Assembly: GCA_031422295.1 (NCBI GenBank)
Contig: JANOQM010000092.1
Coordinates: forward strand, 49,308 to 113,307
Origin: JANOMH01 sp031422295
Lineage (GTDB): Bacteria > Pseudomonadota > Alphaproteobacteria > Rhodobacterales > Rhodobacteraceae
DNA length: 64,000 nucleotides
Direction: 5' to 3'
A program made the translations under genes and the position numbers. Shown one piece after another: positions 25,294 through 33,712 of this stretch. Within the stretch, counting starts at the first letter, position 1; each line of letters opens with the position of its first letter. The notes below the pieces were generated by a model. The model was not told the origin of the DNA and searched no databases. It was given only the letters and a program-made list of their open reading frames with translations.

Positions 25294-27001
25294 GGGGCGT
25301 TCCTTCGGAATGACGAGCGGAGTCGGGTGTGGCAGTTGCGGGTGTGGCGTTGCCCGGGACGGCAAATCGTTCGATGTAATGCAGATAGTCTGCGACCTCG
25401 GCGGCTTTGCGGGCGGCGTCCCAGCCGACGCGGGTGGCAAGGATATCGGCGGCGCGGGACAGCACCTCGCGGCCACAGGTGGCGTTCAGACCCACCATGA
25501 TCCGGCGGATCAGCGCATCGGTCAGGGTGCGGCAAAATTCCTGTTCAAAAGTGAAAACCAGTTCGGCACCAATCGCCCCGCTGTCGGGGTCAAACGGCTC
25601 CAGCAACGCCGGATCGCTATTGCCCAGCGTCAGGATATCCCCCGCCCGCGCCCCGTAGATCGAGATCAGACGGTCAACCAGCGGCCCGGAAACGCCACTC
25701 TGCGCCACCAATGCAGCGCGATACGCCGCCCAATCGCCGACCCGCGCGCCGGGAAACAGGGTCTTGGCGGTGGTGCAGCGCGGTGCTTTGAGACCAAGTT
25801 GCTTATAGACTACATCCACGGTTTCCTCAGCCAAGCTGCGATAAGTGGTCAGCTTGCCGCCGATGATCGACAACAGCCCCGGCCTTTGTGGGGCGTGATC
25901 GTGGATCACATGGCTGCGCGGCACTTTCCATTCGGACTTGTCCGGCACAAACGGCAGCGGGCGCACCCCACTGTAAGTATACAGAATGTCCTGCCGCCGC
26001 AGCCCGGCACCGGGGATCACCTGATTGACCTCGCCCAGCAGATAATCAACCTCGGCATCGTCGGCGCGGGCAGTGTCTGGATCGGCGTCATAGCGATTGT
26101 CCGTGGTGCCGATCATATAGCGCTTGCCCCAGGGAATGATCAGAACCAGCCGCCCATCGGCGCGGGATTCGTAATACACCACGTCCTTGGGCGCACCGGG
26201 GAAGGGATCCAGGATCAGATGACTGCCCTTGGCCCCGCCAATCTGGCGCCGTTCCGCCGGGCGACGCGTCCCCAATACCGTATCAACCCAAGGGCCCGCT
26301 GCATTGACCACCAGCCGGGCCGAAAGGCTGTGGCGCGTGCCCGCCAGCATGTCGGTGTAATAGACACCGCAGACCCGCCCGCCTGTTTCGATAAAGCCAT
26401 CGACCTTGGCATGGGTAAAGATGCGGGCACCATCGGCATGGGCGGCAAGGGCCACCTCGACACACAGCCGCTCGGACCAGACCACTTGCCCGTCCATGAA
26501 AATGGCGCTGCCGTTCAGGCCGCGCGGGTCGATCAGCGGAAACCGTTCAAGCGTTTTGGCGCGATTCAGAATGCGGTGGGTGACCGTGCTCTTGTCAAAC
26601 GACAGGATGTCATAAGATAACATTCCGGCCCGGATCATCCATTTCGACCGATTGTTGTGGCTATACAGCGGGATCATCAGTGGCACAGGCTTGACCAGAT
26701 GCGGGGCGTTGCGGAACATCAGTTCGCGTTCGCGCAGGGATTCCCGCACCAGCCGGATGTCGCCCTGTTCCAGATAGCGCAGCCCGCCGTGGATCAGCCG
26801 CCCCGACCAGCTTGAGGTGCCGCTGCCGATATCTTCCTTTTCGACCAGCGCCACCCGCAGGCCGCGGGCCGCAGCGTCGCGCGCAATGCCTGCACCATTG
26901 ATGCCGGCCCCGATCACGATCAGATCGAACACCCCCTCCGAAATCGCCGCAGCGGCGGTTTGGTCGGCAGCAAGCGGAGTCTGGGCGGTCGATCCGGTCA
27001 T
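25280..27001 (-). CDS. GlpD-family FAD-dependent polyol-phosphate dehydrogenase
   Basis: 573 residues. FAD motif DLIVIGAGINGAGIARDAA near residue 27, then GSGTSSWSGRLIHGGLRYLE, VNAAGPWVD and the C-terminal ARHAD/DAO_C helical domain (FTFEQEFCRTLTDALIRR). It fits the glycerol-3-phosphate dehydrogenase family, which also contains erythritol-phosphate dehydrogenase EryB. The operon contains E1a, E1b, a lipoyl protein and an aldolase, with a SorC regulator and FGGY kinase next door, so the substrate is more likely a longer polyol phosphate than glycerol 3-phosphate. The end overlaps the aldolase start by 14 bases. Electrons would go to quinone at the membrane. Confidence 0.87.
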   Translation of the reverse strand: MTGSTAQTPLAADQTAAAAISEGVFDLIVIGAGINGAGIARDAAARGLRVALVEKEDIGSGTSSWSGRLIHGGLRYLEQGDIRLVRESLRERELMFRNAPHLVKPVPLMIPLYSHNNRSKWMIRAGMLSYDILSFDKSTVTHRILNRAKTLERFPLIDPRGLNGSAIFMDGQVVWSERLCVEVALAAHADGARIFTHAKVDGFIETGGRVCGVYYTDMLAGTRHSLSARLVVNAAGPWVDTVLGTRRPAERRQIGGAKGSHLILDPFPGAPKDVVYYESRADGRLVLIIPWGKRYMIGTTDNRYDADPDTARADDAEVDYLLGEVNQVIPGAGLRRQDILYTYSGVRPLPFVPDKSEWKVPRSHVIHDHAPQRPGLLSIIGGKLTTYRSLAEETVDVVYKQLGLKAPRCTTAKTLFPGARVGDWAAYRAALVAQSGVSGPLVDRLISIYGARAGDILTLGNSDPALLEPFDPDSGAIGAELVFTFEQEFCRTLTDALIRRIMVGLNATCGREVLSRAADILATRVGWDAARKAAEVADYLHYIERFAVPGNATPATATPDSARHSEGTPHGTV

Positions 27002-27074
27002 CGGTTCTCTCGGCTAATCTGGAGATTCTGACATTCGGCGCTTGCCCGGTCCGGGGCGTGCCAATTTTTAAAAA

Positions 27075-27317
27075 TCAGGCGTCAGTCTCGATATACGCAA
27101 GCACGGTGCGCACCTTGGCGTCCTGGCCTTCGGGCACGAGGATTTCGGTCAACACCCCGGTTGCGGGCGATTCGAGTTCCTGCGTGGCCTTTTCCGCCTC
27201 GATCTCAGCCAGCGGCTCGTCTTCGGTGACGCGGTCACCGACTTTCTTGAACCAGCCGGTGACAGTGCCCTCGCTCATCCCCATGCCCCATTGCGGCAGC
27301 AGCACTTCTACTCTCAT
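27075..27317 (-). CDS. Free lipoyl-domain protein (complex 2)
   Basis: 80 residues, a complete lipoyl domain and nothing else: LLPQWGMGMSEGTVTGWFKK, then EIEAEKATQELESP with the lipoylated lysine, and ETDA at the end. Stand-alone lipoyl proteins are unusual partners for E1; here the matching catalytic domain is a separate gene at 23733. It lies 29 bases after E1 beta. Confidence 0.88.
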   Translation of the reverse strand: MRVEVLLPQWGMGMSEGTVTGWFKKVGDRVTEDEPLAEIEAEKATQELESPATGVLTEILVPEGQDAKVRTVLAYIETDA

Positions 27318-27346
27318 GGCGGTACTCTCCGGGTTTTAAGGTTGGA

Positions 27347-28345
27347 TCAGGCGGCGCAGACAGCTTGAATGGCCGCGACAATGCGTTCGGTTGTGGGATA
27401 GATTTGCGGTTCCAGCGCCGGGCTGAACGGCACCTGCATATCCAGCGCGGTAACCCTTTTGATCGGTGCTTTCAGCGCGTCAAAGGCCGCTTCACAAACA
27501 AGCGCCGAGATCTCGGCGGCAGCACCACAGGTGCGGGCGGCGGGTTCGGTGATCACCAGCCGTCCAGTGCGCCGGACCGATGCGATGATGGACTTGATGT
27601 CAAGCGGCACCAGCGTGCGCGGGTCGATCACCTCGACCGAGATGCCTTTTGCTTCCATCTGCTCTGCCGCTTTCATCGCCAGCGGCACTGCGCCAGAAAT
27701 CGCGACAACGGTGACATCGGTGCCCTCGCGGCGGATACGCGCCTGACCGAAGGGAATCCAGTATTCGTCATCCTGAACCTCTTCCTTCTGGCCCCACAGC
27801 GGCACGGCTTCAAAGATCAGCACCGGATCGTCGCAATCAACGGCGGTGCGCAACAGCCCTTTGGCATCACTGGCCGACCCCGGCGCGATGACCTTGAGCC
27901 CCGGAACCGTCATGAACATCGGATAGGGGCGGTCAGAGTGATGTGCCCCGGTGTTGAGCCCGTAAAACATCGCCGAGCGGAACACGACCGGGATCGAGCT
28001 TTGGCCGCCGAACATATAGCGGTTCTTGGCGGCTTGGTTCACCAACTGATCCATCGCCATATACATGAAACTGGAATAGGACAGATCCACAATCGGACGC
28101 AGCCCGGTCATCGCCGCACCAATCGCGGCCCCGACCATCGCCTCTTCGGAGATTGGCGTGTTGCGGACCCGGGCGTGGCCGAACTGGTGGACAAAATCGC
28201 CCGACTCGGCGCGCTGTTTGCTTTCGCCGGTGGTGCCGTAGACATTGGACTCCACATCCTCGCCGATGATGATCACGCGTTTGTCGGCAACCATGGCTTC
28301 GCGCTGTGCGGCACCGATTGCAGCGATGTAGGTCATGATGCTCAC
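27347..28345 (-). CDS. Dehydrogenase E1 beta subunit (complex 2)
   Basis: 332 residues, starting at a GTG that overlaps the TGA of E1a (GTGA at 28342-28345); an in-frame ATG at 28336 is possible. IIIGEDVESNVYGTTGE, TPISEEAMVGAAIGAAMTGLRPI and the DPRTLVPLD C-terminal motif mark the E1 beta family. The partner E1a is directly upstream. Translational coupling by overlap supports a 1:1 complex. Confidence 0.9.
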   Translation of the reverse strand: MSIMTYIAAIGAAQREAMVADKRVIIIGEDVESNVYGTTGESKQRAESGDFVHQFGHARVRNTPISEEAMVGAAIGAAMTGLRPIVDLSYSSFMYMAMDQLVNQAAKNRYMFGGQSSIPVVFRSAMFYGLNTGAHHSDRPYPMFMTVPGLKVIAPGSASDAKGLLRTAVDCDDPVLIFEAVPLWGQKEEVQDDEYWIPFGQARIRREGTDVTVVAISGAVPLAMKAAEQMEAKGISVEVIDPRTLVPLDIKSIIASVRRTGRLVITEPAARTCGAAAEISALVCEAAFDALKAPIKRVTALDMQVPFSPALEPQIYPTTERIVAAIQAVCAA

Positions 28346-29346
28346 AGCACGTTCTCCAGCGTATAGGGCTCGGTATAGAGGTCTTCAAAGGCGACCCCGG
28401 GTGCCGGATCGGGGCTTTGCAGGGCGAAATTCGCACAATCCTCGACCTCTTGCGCGACATCGGCCTCCATCTGGTCCATGGTTGCGGCGGTGGCATGACC
28501 CTGCGCGATCAGCACGTCGCGGAACATCACGACGGGATCGCGCGCCAGCCATATCGCCTTTTCGGCGGCGTCGCGGTAGTCGACGTTGATGCGCAGCCCC
28601 TCGGAATGTTCGCGGAACCGATAGGTCATAACCTCGACCAGGGTCGGCCCTTCACCCCGGCGGGCGCGGTCGACAGCCTCGGCCACGGCGGTATAGACAT
28701 CCATGATATTCTGGCCGTTCTCGACCCGCACACCCGGCATTCCGAACCCGGACGCACGGTCAACGATGCGGCCCGCAGTGACGGTATGCGACGGAGTAGA
28801 CAAGGCGTAGTGGTTGTTTTCGCACAGGAAAATTACCGGCAGCTTCCAGGTGGAGGCAAGGTTCATCGATTCGTACAGCACGCCCTGATTGGCGGCCCCA
28901 TCGCCGAAAAAGCACATCGCGACCCGGTTCTCGCCCAGAACCATGGCCGAAAGCCCGGCCCCCACCGCAATCGGGATCGACGACCCGGTGACCCCGGATT
29001 CGCCCAGACTGCCCACCGACGCATCGGCCAGATGCAACGATCCGCCCTTGCCCTTGCACACGCCGGTGGCTTTGCCGACCAGTTCCGCCATCAGCGGCCC
29101 CAGCGGCGAGTCCATCCCGATCGGATGCCCATGGCTGCGATGATTGCCGGTGATGTGATCGCCCTTGCGCAGGGCCATGCAGGCCCCGACCACCTGCGCC
29201 TCTTGTCCGATGCTGGTGTGCACCGTTCCGGGGATCTGGCCACGCTTGACCATCTTTGAGGCGCGCTCGTCAAACACCCGGATGCGCAGCATGCGGCGCT
29301 GCATCTCCAACATGGTTTCAGGTGAGGGACCGGTCACTGTCATCAT
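28342..29346 (-). CDS. Dehydrogenase E1 alpha subunit (complex 2)
   Basis: 334 residues, with the full thiamine-diphosphate motif FFGDGAANQG to CENNHYALST. Other landmarks are HTSIGQEAQVVGACMALRKGD, GNHRSHGHPI and GKGGSLHLAD. It heads the operon running to 23733 and is divergent from the SorC regulator. The substrate may be a 2-oxo acid or alpha-hydroxyketone made by the aldolase in the same operon. Confidence 0.9.
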   Translation of the reverse strand: MMTVTGPSPETMLEMQRRMLRIRVFDERASKMVKRGQIPGTVHTSIGQEAQVVGACMALRKGDHITGNHRSHGHPIGMDSPLGPLMAELVGKATGVCKGKGGSLHLADASVGSLGESGVTGSSIPIAVGAGLSAMVLGENRVAMCFFGDGAANQGVLYESMNLASTWKLPVIFLCENNHYALSTPSHTVTAGRIVDRASGFGMPGVRVENGQNIMDVYTAVAEAVDRARRGEGPTLVEVMTYRFREHSEGLRINVDYRDAAEKAIWLARDPVVMFRDVLIAQGHATAATMDQMEADVAQEVEDCANFALQSPDPAPGVAFEDLYTEPYTLENVL

Positions 29347-29616
29347 CGCTCCGCTGGTATTTGCTTCATATGGTCACTATTGTGAACATTTGTAGCTTTT
29401 GATTCTCAATCTGACAAGCGGACAAAATTGGTCAAGGGGCAAAAAGTTCTTGTTTTTCTTTTTATGTATGCTTTTGAGTGTGTTGAACTACCGCCCGACC
29501 AGATGGGCGCTTGCTGTTAGTCAGAAATTCAACGAATTGACATTTGCGCCACTGGACGAAAGCTGTGTCTGCAGCACATTCTTTCGATGAAGTGGCTGGA
29601 AACCGGGGCAGAACGC
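29347..29616. other. Divergent intergenic region between the E1a operon and the SorC gene
   Basis: 270 bases, AT-rich, with no gene (a 63-codon frame at 29399-29590 has no ribosome site or homology that I recognise). It contains the palindrome at 29367-29392 and the two divergent promoters. The run of T at about 29447-29465 marks the most AT-rich segment. Confidence 0.6.
29367..29392. promoter_or_regulatory. Candidate SorC-family operator
   Basis: Arms CATATGGTCAC and GTGAACATTTG around a 4-bp spacer are complementary in 9 of 11 positions and perfect in the inner TCAC/GTGA. The site lies 20 bases upstream of the E1a start and in the promoter gap of the SorC gene. Related TG(A/G)(A/G)CATATG-type half-sites occur at 30647, 32231 and 32333. 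Confidence 0.55.
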
Positions 29617-30561
29617 ATGAACGATTTCGACAGGAAATCCAGTGAGGTGGCGCGCGCCGCCTGGCTCTATTACGCCGAAGAACTGACCCAAAGTCAGATC
29701 GCCGACCGGCTGGGCGTCAGCCGCAGCACGGTGATAAGGCTGTTGCAGAAAGCCAAGCAAACGGCGCTCGTCACCATCACCCTCGACGTCTCGTCGGAAA
29801 CCTTCGAGGCCGAAAGGGATCTTGAAAAACGCTACGGACTGCGCAAGGTCCGCATTGTGCCCGAAGCCGTCGACGAGGTGATGCAGCGCCGCTGGATCGG
29901 ACAGGCCGCCGCCGGGATGCTGAGCGAATTGGCGCGCGATAACAGCATCATTGCCGTAAGCTGGGGGATGACGCTGCAAGCGATGGCGGATTCCCTGACC
30001 GGCGAAAGTGCGAAAACCGGCATGAAGATTGTCGCCCTGTTGGGCGGGGTGCAAAAGGCCAGCCGCGGCACCAACCCATACGAGGTTGCCGAACAGTTGG
30101 GGCAATATTTCGACGCCCCCGCCACCGCGGTTTATGCCCCGTTTTATGTGCGCGATCCGGCGACGGCGCAGGGGCTAAGCAGCGACCCCGGGCTGCAAGA
30201 GGCGCTCGACCTCGCCCGCAACGCCTCGCTTGCGGTGTTCAGCCTTGGTGCGCTGGATGACACCGCAACGATGTTGCGGCTGGGCTATGTCAATGCCGAG
30301 GAAGAGCGGTTTCTGCGGGACAAGGGGGCCGTCGGGGAAATCGCCAGCCGTTGGATCGACAAGGACGGCAAGGCGGTCAATCTGCCTGCCAGCATTAACC
30401 CGATCGGCATTTCGCTGGAGGATATCTGCAAGATCCCGGATCGCCTGCTGGTGGCGGGCGGCGAGTCCAAGCGTCACGTGATCCGCGCGACGCTGCGTGG
30501 CGGGTTTGCAACCCATCTGGTCACGGATGAGCGGATCGCTGCGGCCCTGCTGGCGGAATGA
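29617..30561 (+). CDS. SorC/DeoR-family sugar-binding transcriptional regulator 1
   Basis: 314 residues from the ATG at 29617, which has a GGGG-type site; an in-frame ATG at 29587 has none. N-terminal helix-turn-helix LTQSQIADRLGVSRSTVIR at about residues 22-42, then a SorC-type sugar-phosphate-binding domain (ISWGMTLQAMADSL, LLGGVQKAS, GAVGEIASRWIDKDG, ICKIPDRLLVAGG). The family includes EryD, DeoR-like and SorC regulators that bind a phosphorylated sugar. It is divergent from the complex 2 operon and upstream of an FGGY kinase, the arrangement seen for EryD. Confidence 0.9.
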   Translation: MNDFDRKSSEVARAAWLYYAEELTQSQIADRLGVSRSTVIRLLQKAKQTALVTITLDVSSETFEAERDLEKRYGLRKVRIVPEAVDEVMQRRWIGQAAAGMLSELARDNSIIAVSWGMTLQAMADSLTGESAKTGMKIVALLGGVQKASRGTNPYEVAEQLGQYFDAPATAVYAPFYVRDPATAQGLSSDPGLQEALDLARNASLAVFSLGALDDTATMLRLGYVNAEEERFLRDKGAVGEIASRWIDKDGKAVNLPASINPIGISLEDICKIPDRLLVAGGESKRHVIRATLRGGFATHLVTDERIAAALLAE

Positions 30562-30753
30562 TGCGGCGCGGATCGCCCGCCGGTCCTGTTGCCCGATGAC
30601 CCGCAAAACCGCATCCAATGCCAGTTGACACACTTGTTTAACTAGTGGTCATATGCTCCAATGAGTTGAAATGAGTGGCTTGGCCGCTCCGCGCCAGCGC
30701 ATTTTCAACCCAATCTCCGCCCCATGCGGGAAAAGAGCAGGAATGGACCCGAC
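30562..30753. promoter_or_regulatory. Intergenic region before the FGGY kinase with SorC-like half-site
   Basis: 192 bases with no gene. GGTCATATGCTCC at 30647-30659 shares the CATATG core and flanks with the operator candidate at 29367. This suggests that the kinase has its own promoter under the same regulator. Confidence 0.4.
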
Positions 30754-32199
30754 ATGATCCTTGGCATCGATTTGGGAACGTCGATGGTCAAGGCCGTCTG
30801 CTTTTCGATGAACGGCGCATGCCTTGCCACGGCGTCACGCCGTACTGTGCTGAACCATCTGGGCGAAGGCCGGATCGAACAGGATTTTGAGGCCATCGTC
30901 ACCTCGGTCGGCGAAGTGGTGGCCGAGGTTTGTGCCGCATGCCCCGAACCGCCCCGCGCCATCGGCATCACCGGACAAAGCGACGGGCTGTGGCTGTTGG
31001 ATGCCGAAGGACGTAGCGCGCATCCGGCGATCTCGTGGCTTGATGACCGGGGCAATCCCTATCTGCAAACTTGGATCGACAGCGGCGTGTTCGAGGCGGT
31101 GTTTCGGCGCAATGGCAATGCGATTTTTCCGGGCAGTCAGGCCCCGCTGATGGCCGCACTGGCGCGGACCAATCCCGAAGCGCTGGAGCGGGCAGCGACG
31201 GCAAGCTATCTCAAGGACGCGATCCTGCAACGGCTGACCGGGGTCCGGGTGGCGGATGCATCCGATACGTCGCTGCCATTTCTGAACACCCGCACGCGCA
31301 GCTATGACCCCGAGATTCTGCGCCTGCTGGGGCTGGACCGCTATGCAAGGCTGTTGGCCCCGGTGATGCCTGCGCCCGGTCAGGCGTTCCCGCTGACGGC
31401 TGACGGTGCCCGGCTGACCGGTTTGCCCGCAGGTATTCCTGTCCATGCCGGCCCGTTTGACATGCCCGCCTGCGCCATCGGTGCGGGGGTGCGCAAAGTG
31501 GGCGACGGGCTGGTGATTGTCGGCACGACGCTGGCCTGTCAGGTCATGGTGGACCGGGTGGATACGGAGTGCGCGCCGGTCGGCATGACGCTGTGCATGC
31601 CGCAACAGGGCCGCTGGCTGCGCGCCTTTCCGGCCACGGTCGGCACGGCGACACTGGACTGGATTCTGGGCATCGTCAACGTAGAGGCATCAGGGCTCGA
31701 CGCGTTGCTGAAGCAAAGCCGCCCCGGTGCCAACGGCGTGACCGCCCTGCCCTATTTCTCGGCCACGGGCGAGCGTGCGCCGTTTGTCGATGTCAACGCC
31801 CGGGGCCTGTTGTCCGGGCTGAATACCGCGACCACGCCTGCGGATCTGGTGATGGCGGTCTGCGAATCGGTGGCCTATGCCGCCCGCCACTGCATCGAGG
31901 CGGCCAAGGTGACCGGCACCCTGTCGGTCTGCGGCGGCGGCGCAAATTCGGCGACATGGAGCCAGATGATCGCCGATGTCCTGCAACGCCCGCTGCAGAT
32001 CGCGCGGCGGCCCGAAGTGGGCGCGCGCGGGGCCGCGATCGCGGCGATGGATGTGGTCGGCATCGCCTATGATCCCGATCTGTGGACCGCACCCGAAGGG
32101 CTGATCACCCCGCGCAACGACATGGCCGCCCCCTATCAGCGCGGCTTTGCCACCTACCTTGAAACCCTCGCCGCAGTGCGCCCGCTGTGGCACAGCTGA
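30754..32199 (+). CDS. FGGY-family carbohydrate kinase (xylulokinase-like)
   Basis: 481 residues from the ATG at 30754 (the frame from 30724 adds ten residues of no family similarity). The phosphate-1 motif is LGIDLGTSMVKAVCF. TGQSDGLW, the substrate region WLDDRGNP and the C-terminal CGGGANSATWSQM adenosine motif follow. It phosphorylates a pentulose, tetritol or similar sugar with ATP in the cytoplasm. With the neighbouring SorC regulator and GlpD-like dehydrogenase it resembles the EryA-EryB-EryD set. Substrate not assigned. Confidence 0.9.
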   Translation: MILGIDLGTSMVKAVCFSMNGACLATASRRTVLNHLGEGRIEQDFEAIVTSVGEVVAEVCAACPEPPRAIGITGQSDGLWLLDAEGRSAHPAISWLDDRGNPYLQTWIDSGVFEAVFRRNGNAIFPGSQAPLMAALARTNPEALERAATASYLKDAILQRLTGVRVADASDTSLPFLNTRTRSYDPEILRLLGLDRYARLLAPVMPAPGQAFPLTADGARLTGLPAGIPVHAGPFDMPACAIGAGVRKVGDGLVIVGTTLACQVMVDRVDTECAPVGMTLCMPQQGRWLRAFPATVGTATLDWILGIVNVEASGLDALLKQSRPGANGVTALPYFSATGERAPFVDVNARGLLSGLNTATTPADLVMAVCESVAYAARHCIEAAKVTGTLSVCGGGANSATWSQMIADVLQRPLQIARRPEVGARGAAIAAMDVVGIAYDPDLWTAPEGLITPRNDMAAPYQRGFATYLETLAAVRPLWHS

Positions 32200-32378
32200 G
32201 CCGTAACTTGAACTTTGTAGTATTTTTTTATCATATGTTCAAATTCAATCAGCTATCAACGCCCATAATTCATGCGTTTGCAGCATTTTTCTGCATTGCG
32301 GCAAGAACTTTGGTATTGACCAAATAACATTAGTTCAAATATGCTCAAGCCAACAGAAATCCCGGAGGAGCCTCCCTG
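32200..32378. promoter_or_regulatory. Intergenic region with palindrome and SorC-like half-sites
   Basis: 179 bases, AT-rich, no gene. It contains TCATATGTTCAAA (32231-32243), TTTGGT/ACCAAA around ATTG (a perfect 6-4-6 palindrome, 32309-32324) and GTTCAAATATGCTCAA (32333-32348). These resemble the half-sites upstream of the SorC gene and kinase, so the genes from 32379 probably form a separately promoted member of the same regulon. Confidence 0.45.
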
Positions 32379-33701
32379 ATGCCCAGCAATGTAGCCCTGA
32401 CCGGCCTTGCCCGTGACCTTGCCGCACGCGGCGAAACTGGCCGTCCGATCCGGATTGGTCTGGTCGGCGCGGGCGAGATGGGAACCGATATTGTCGCCCG
32501 CGTGTCGCAGATGCAGGGCATTGAAATTGGCGCGATATCCGAGCTGAACCCCACCGCCGGGGCGCGGGCTGTGGAAATTGCTTACGGCGATGCCGCCCGG
32601 GCGCAGGCCACCACGACCACCGACGCGATGAACGCCGCGATTGAGGCTGGCAAGATCGCCGTGACTCAGGATGTGAACACGCTGCTCGAATCGGGTCTGA
32701 TCGACGTGGTGATTGATGCCACCGGAATTCCGGCGGTCGGCGCTGCCATCGGTCTGGCGGCGATGGAACGTGGCAAGCATCTGGTGATGATGAATGTCGA
32801 GGCCGACGTGACCATCGGCGCGTATCTGCAGGCCGAGGCCAAGCGTCTTGGCGTGGTTTATTCGCTGGGCGCGGGCGATGAGCCGTCAAGCTGTATGGAA
32901 CTGATCGAATTTGTTTCCGCCATGGGCCACCGGATCATTTCCGCAGGCAAGGGCAAGAACAATCCGCTGAATATCGATGCCACCCCGGCGGAATACGAGG
33001 CCGAGGCCAAAGAACGCCACATGAACCCGCGCATGCTGGTCGAATTCGTCGATGGATCGAAAACCATGGTCGAGATGGCGGCGATTGCCAATGCCACCGG
33101 GCTGATCCCCGACCGCCCCGGCATGCACGGCCCGGCCTGTTCGCGCGACGAACTGTCGTCGGTGCTGATCCCGAAATCGGCGGGTGGGCTGCTGTCGTCC
33201 GGCGAAGGACGGGTCGATTTCACCATCGGCAAGGGTGTGGCCCCCGGCGTGTTCGTGGTGGCCGAAATGGATCACCCCCGCATCCGCGAGCGGATGGAAG
33301 ATCTGAAAATGGGCAAAGGCCCGTATTTCACCTTTTTCCGCCCCTATCACCTGACCAGCCTTGAGGTGCCGCTGACCTGCGCCCGTGCGGTGCTGTATGG
33401 CAAGGCCGATATGGTGCCGATGGCCCGTCCGGTCGCCGAGGTCTGTGCCGTGGCGAAAAAGGCTTTGGCGGTGGGCGATGTCCTCGATCAGATCGGCGAA
33501 TATTGCTACCGCGCCTGGATCATGACGGTGCCGGAAGCTGTCGCCGCCAAGGCCATTCCCTGCGGCCTGTTGACCGGGGCGGTTGTCACTGCACCGATTG
33601 CCAAGGGCGCGCTGATCACCACTGCAAATGCGAAAGTGCCTGCGGGCAGCCGGATTGCCGAGCTGCGCGCCCGGCAAGACGCAATGCTGGCGAAGGTATA
33701 A
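32379..33701 (+). CDS. NAD(P)-dependent oxidoreductase with C-terminal SAF domain
   Basis: 440 residues. Start follows CGGAGGAGCC. The N-terminal Rossmann fold has IRIGLVGAGEMGTDIVARV near residue 30 and the DVVIDATGIPAVGA segment, as in homoserine-dehydrogenase-like proteins. The C-terminus (GALITTANAKVPAGSRIAELRARQD) is a SAF-type domain (antifreeze/FlgA-like beta-clip). Proteins of this architecture occur in sugar and branched-polyol catabolic clusters, but I know of no firm reaction for this branch. It lies 11 bases before the E1a gene of complex 3, so its product may feed that complex. Confidence 0.8.
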   Translation: MPSNVALTGLARDLAARGETGRPIRIGLVGAGEMGTDIVARVSQMQGIEIGAISELNPTAGARAVEIAYGDAARAQATTTTDAMNAAIEAGKIAVTQDVNTLLESGLIDVVIDATGIPAVGAAIGLAAMERGKHLVMMNVEADVTIGAYLQAEAKRLGVVYSLGAGDEPSSCMELIEFVSAMGHRIISAGKGKNNPLNIDATPAEYEAEAKERHMNPRMLVEFVDGSKTMVEMAAIANATGLIPDRPGMHGPACSRDELSSVLIPKSAGGLLSSGEGRVDFTIGKGVAPGVFVVAEMDHPRIRERMEDLKMGKGPYFTFFRPYHLTSLEVPLTCARAVLYGKADMVPMARPVAEVCAVAKKALAVGDVLDQIGEYCYRAWIMTVPEAVAAKAIPCGLLTGAVVTAPIAKGALITTANAKVPAGSRIAELRARQDAMLAKV

Positions 33702-33712
33702 GGGGACCCGCG

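Noticed and set aside
29399..29590. 63-codon frame in the SorC promoter gap
   Set aside because: Lies in AT-rich promoter DNA, has no ribosome site and no recognisable similarity.
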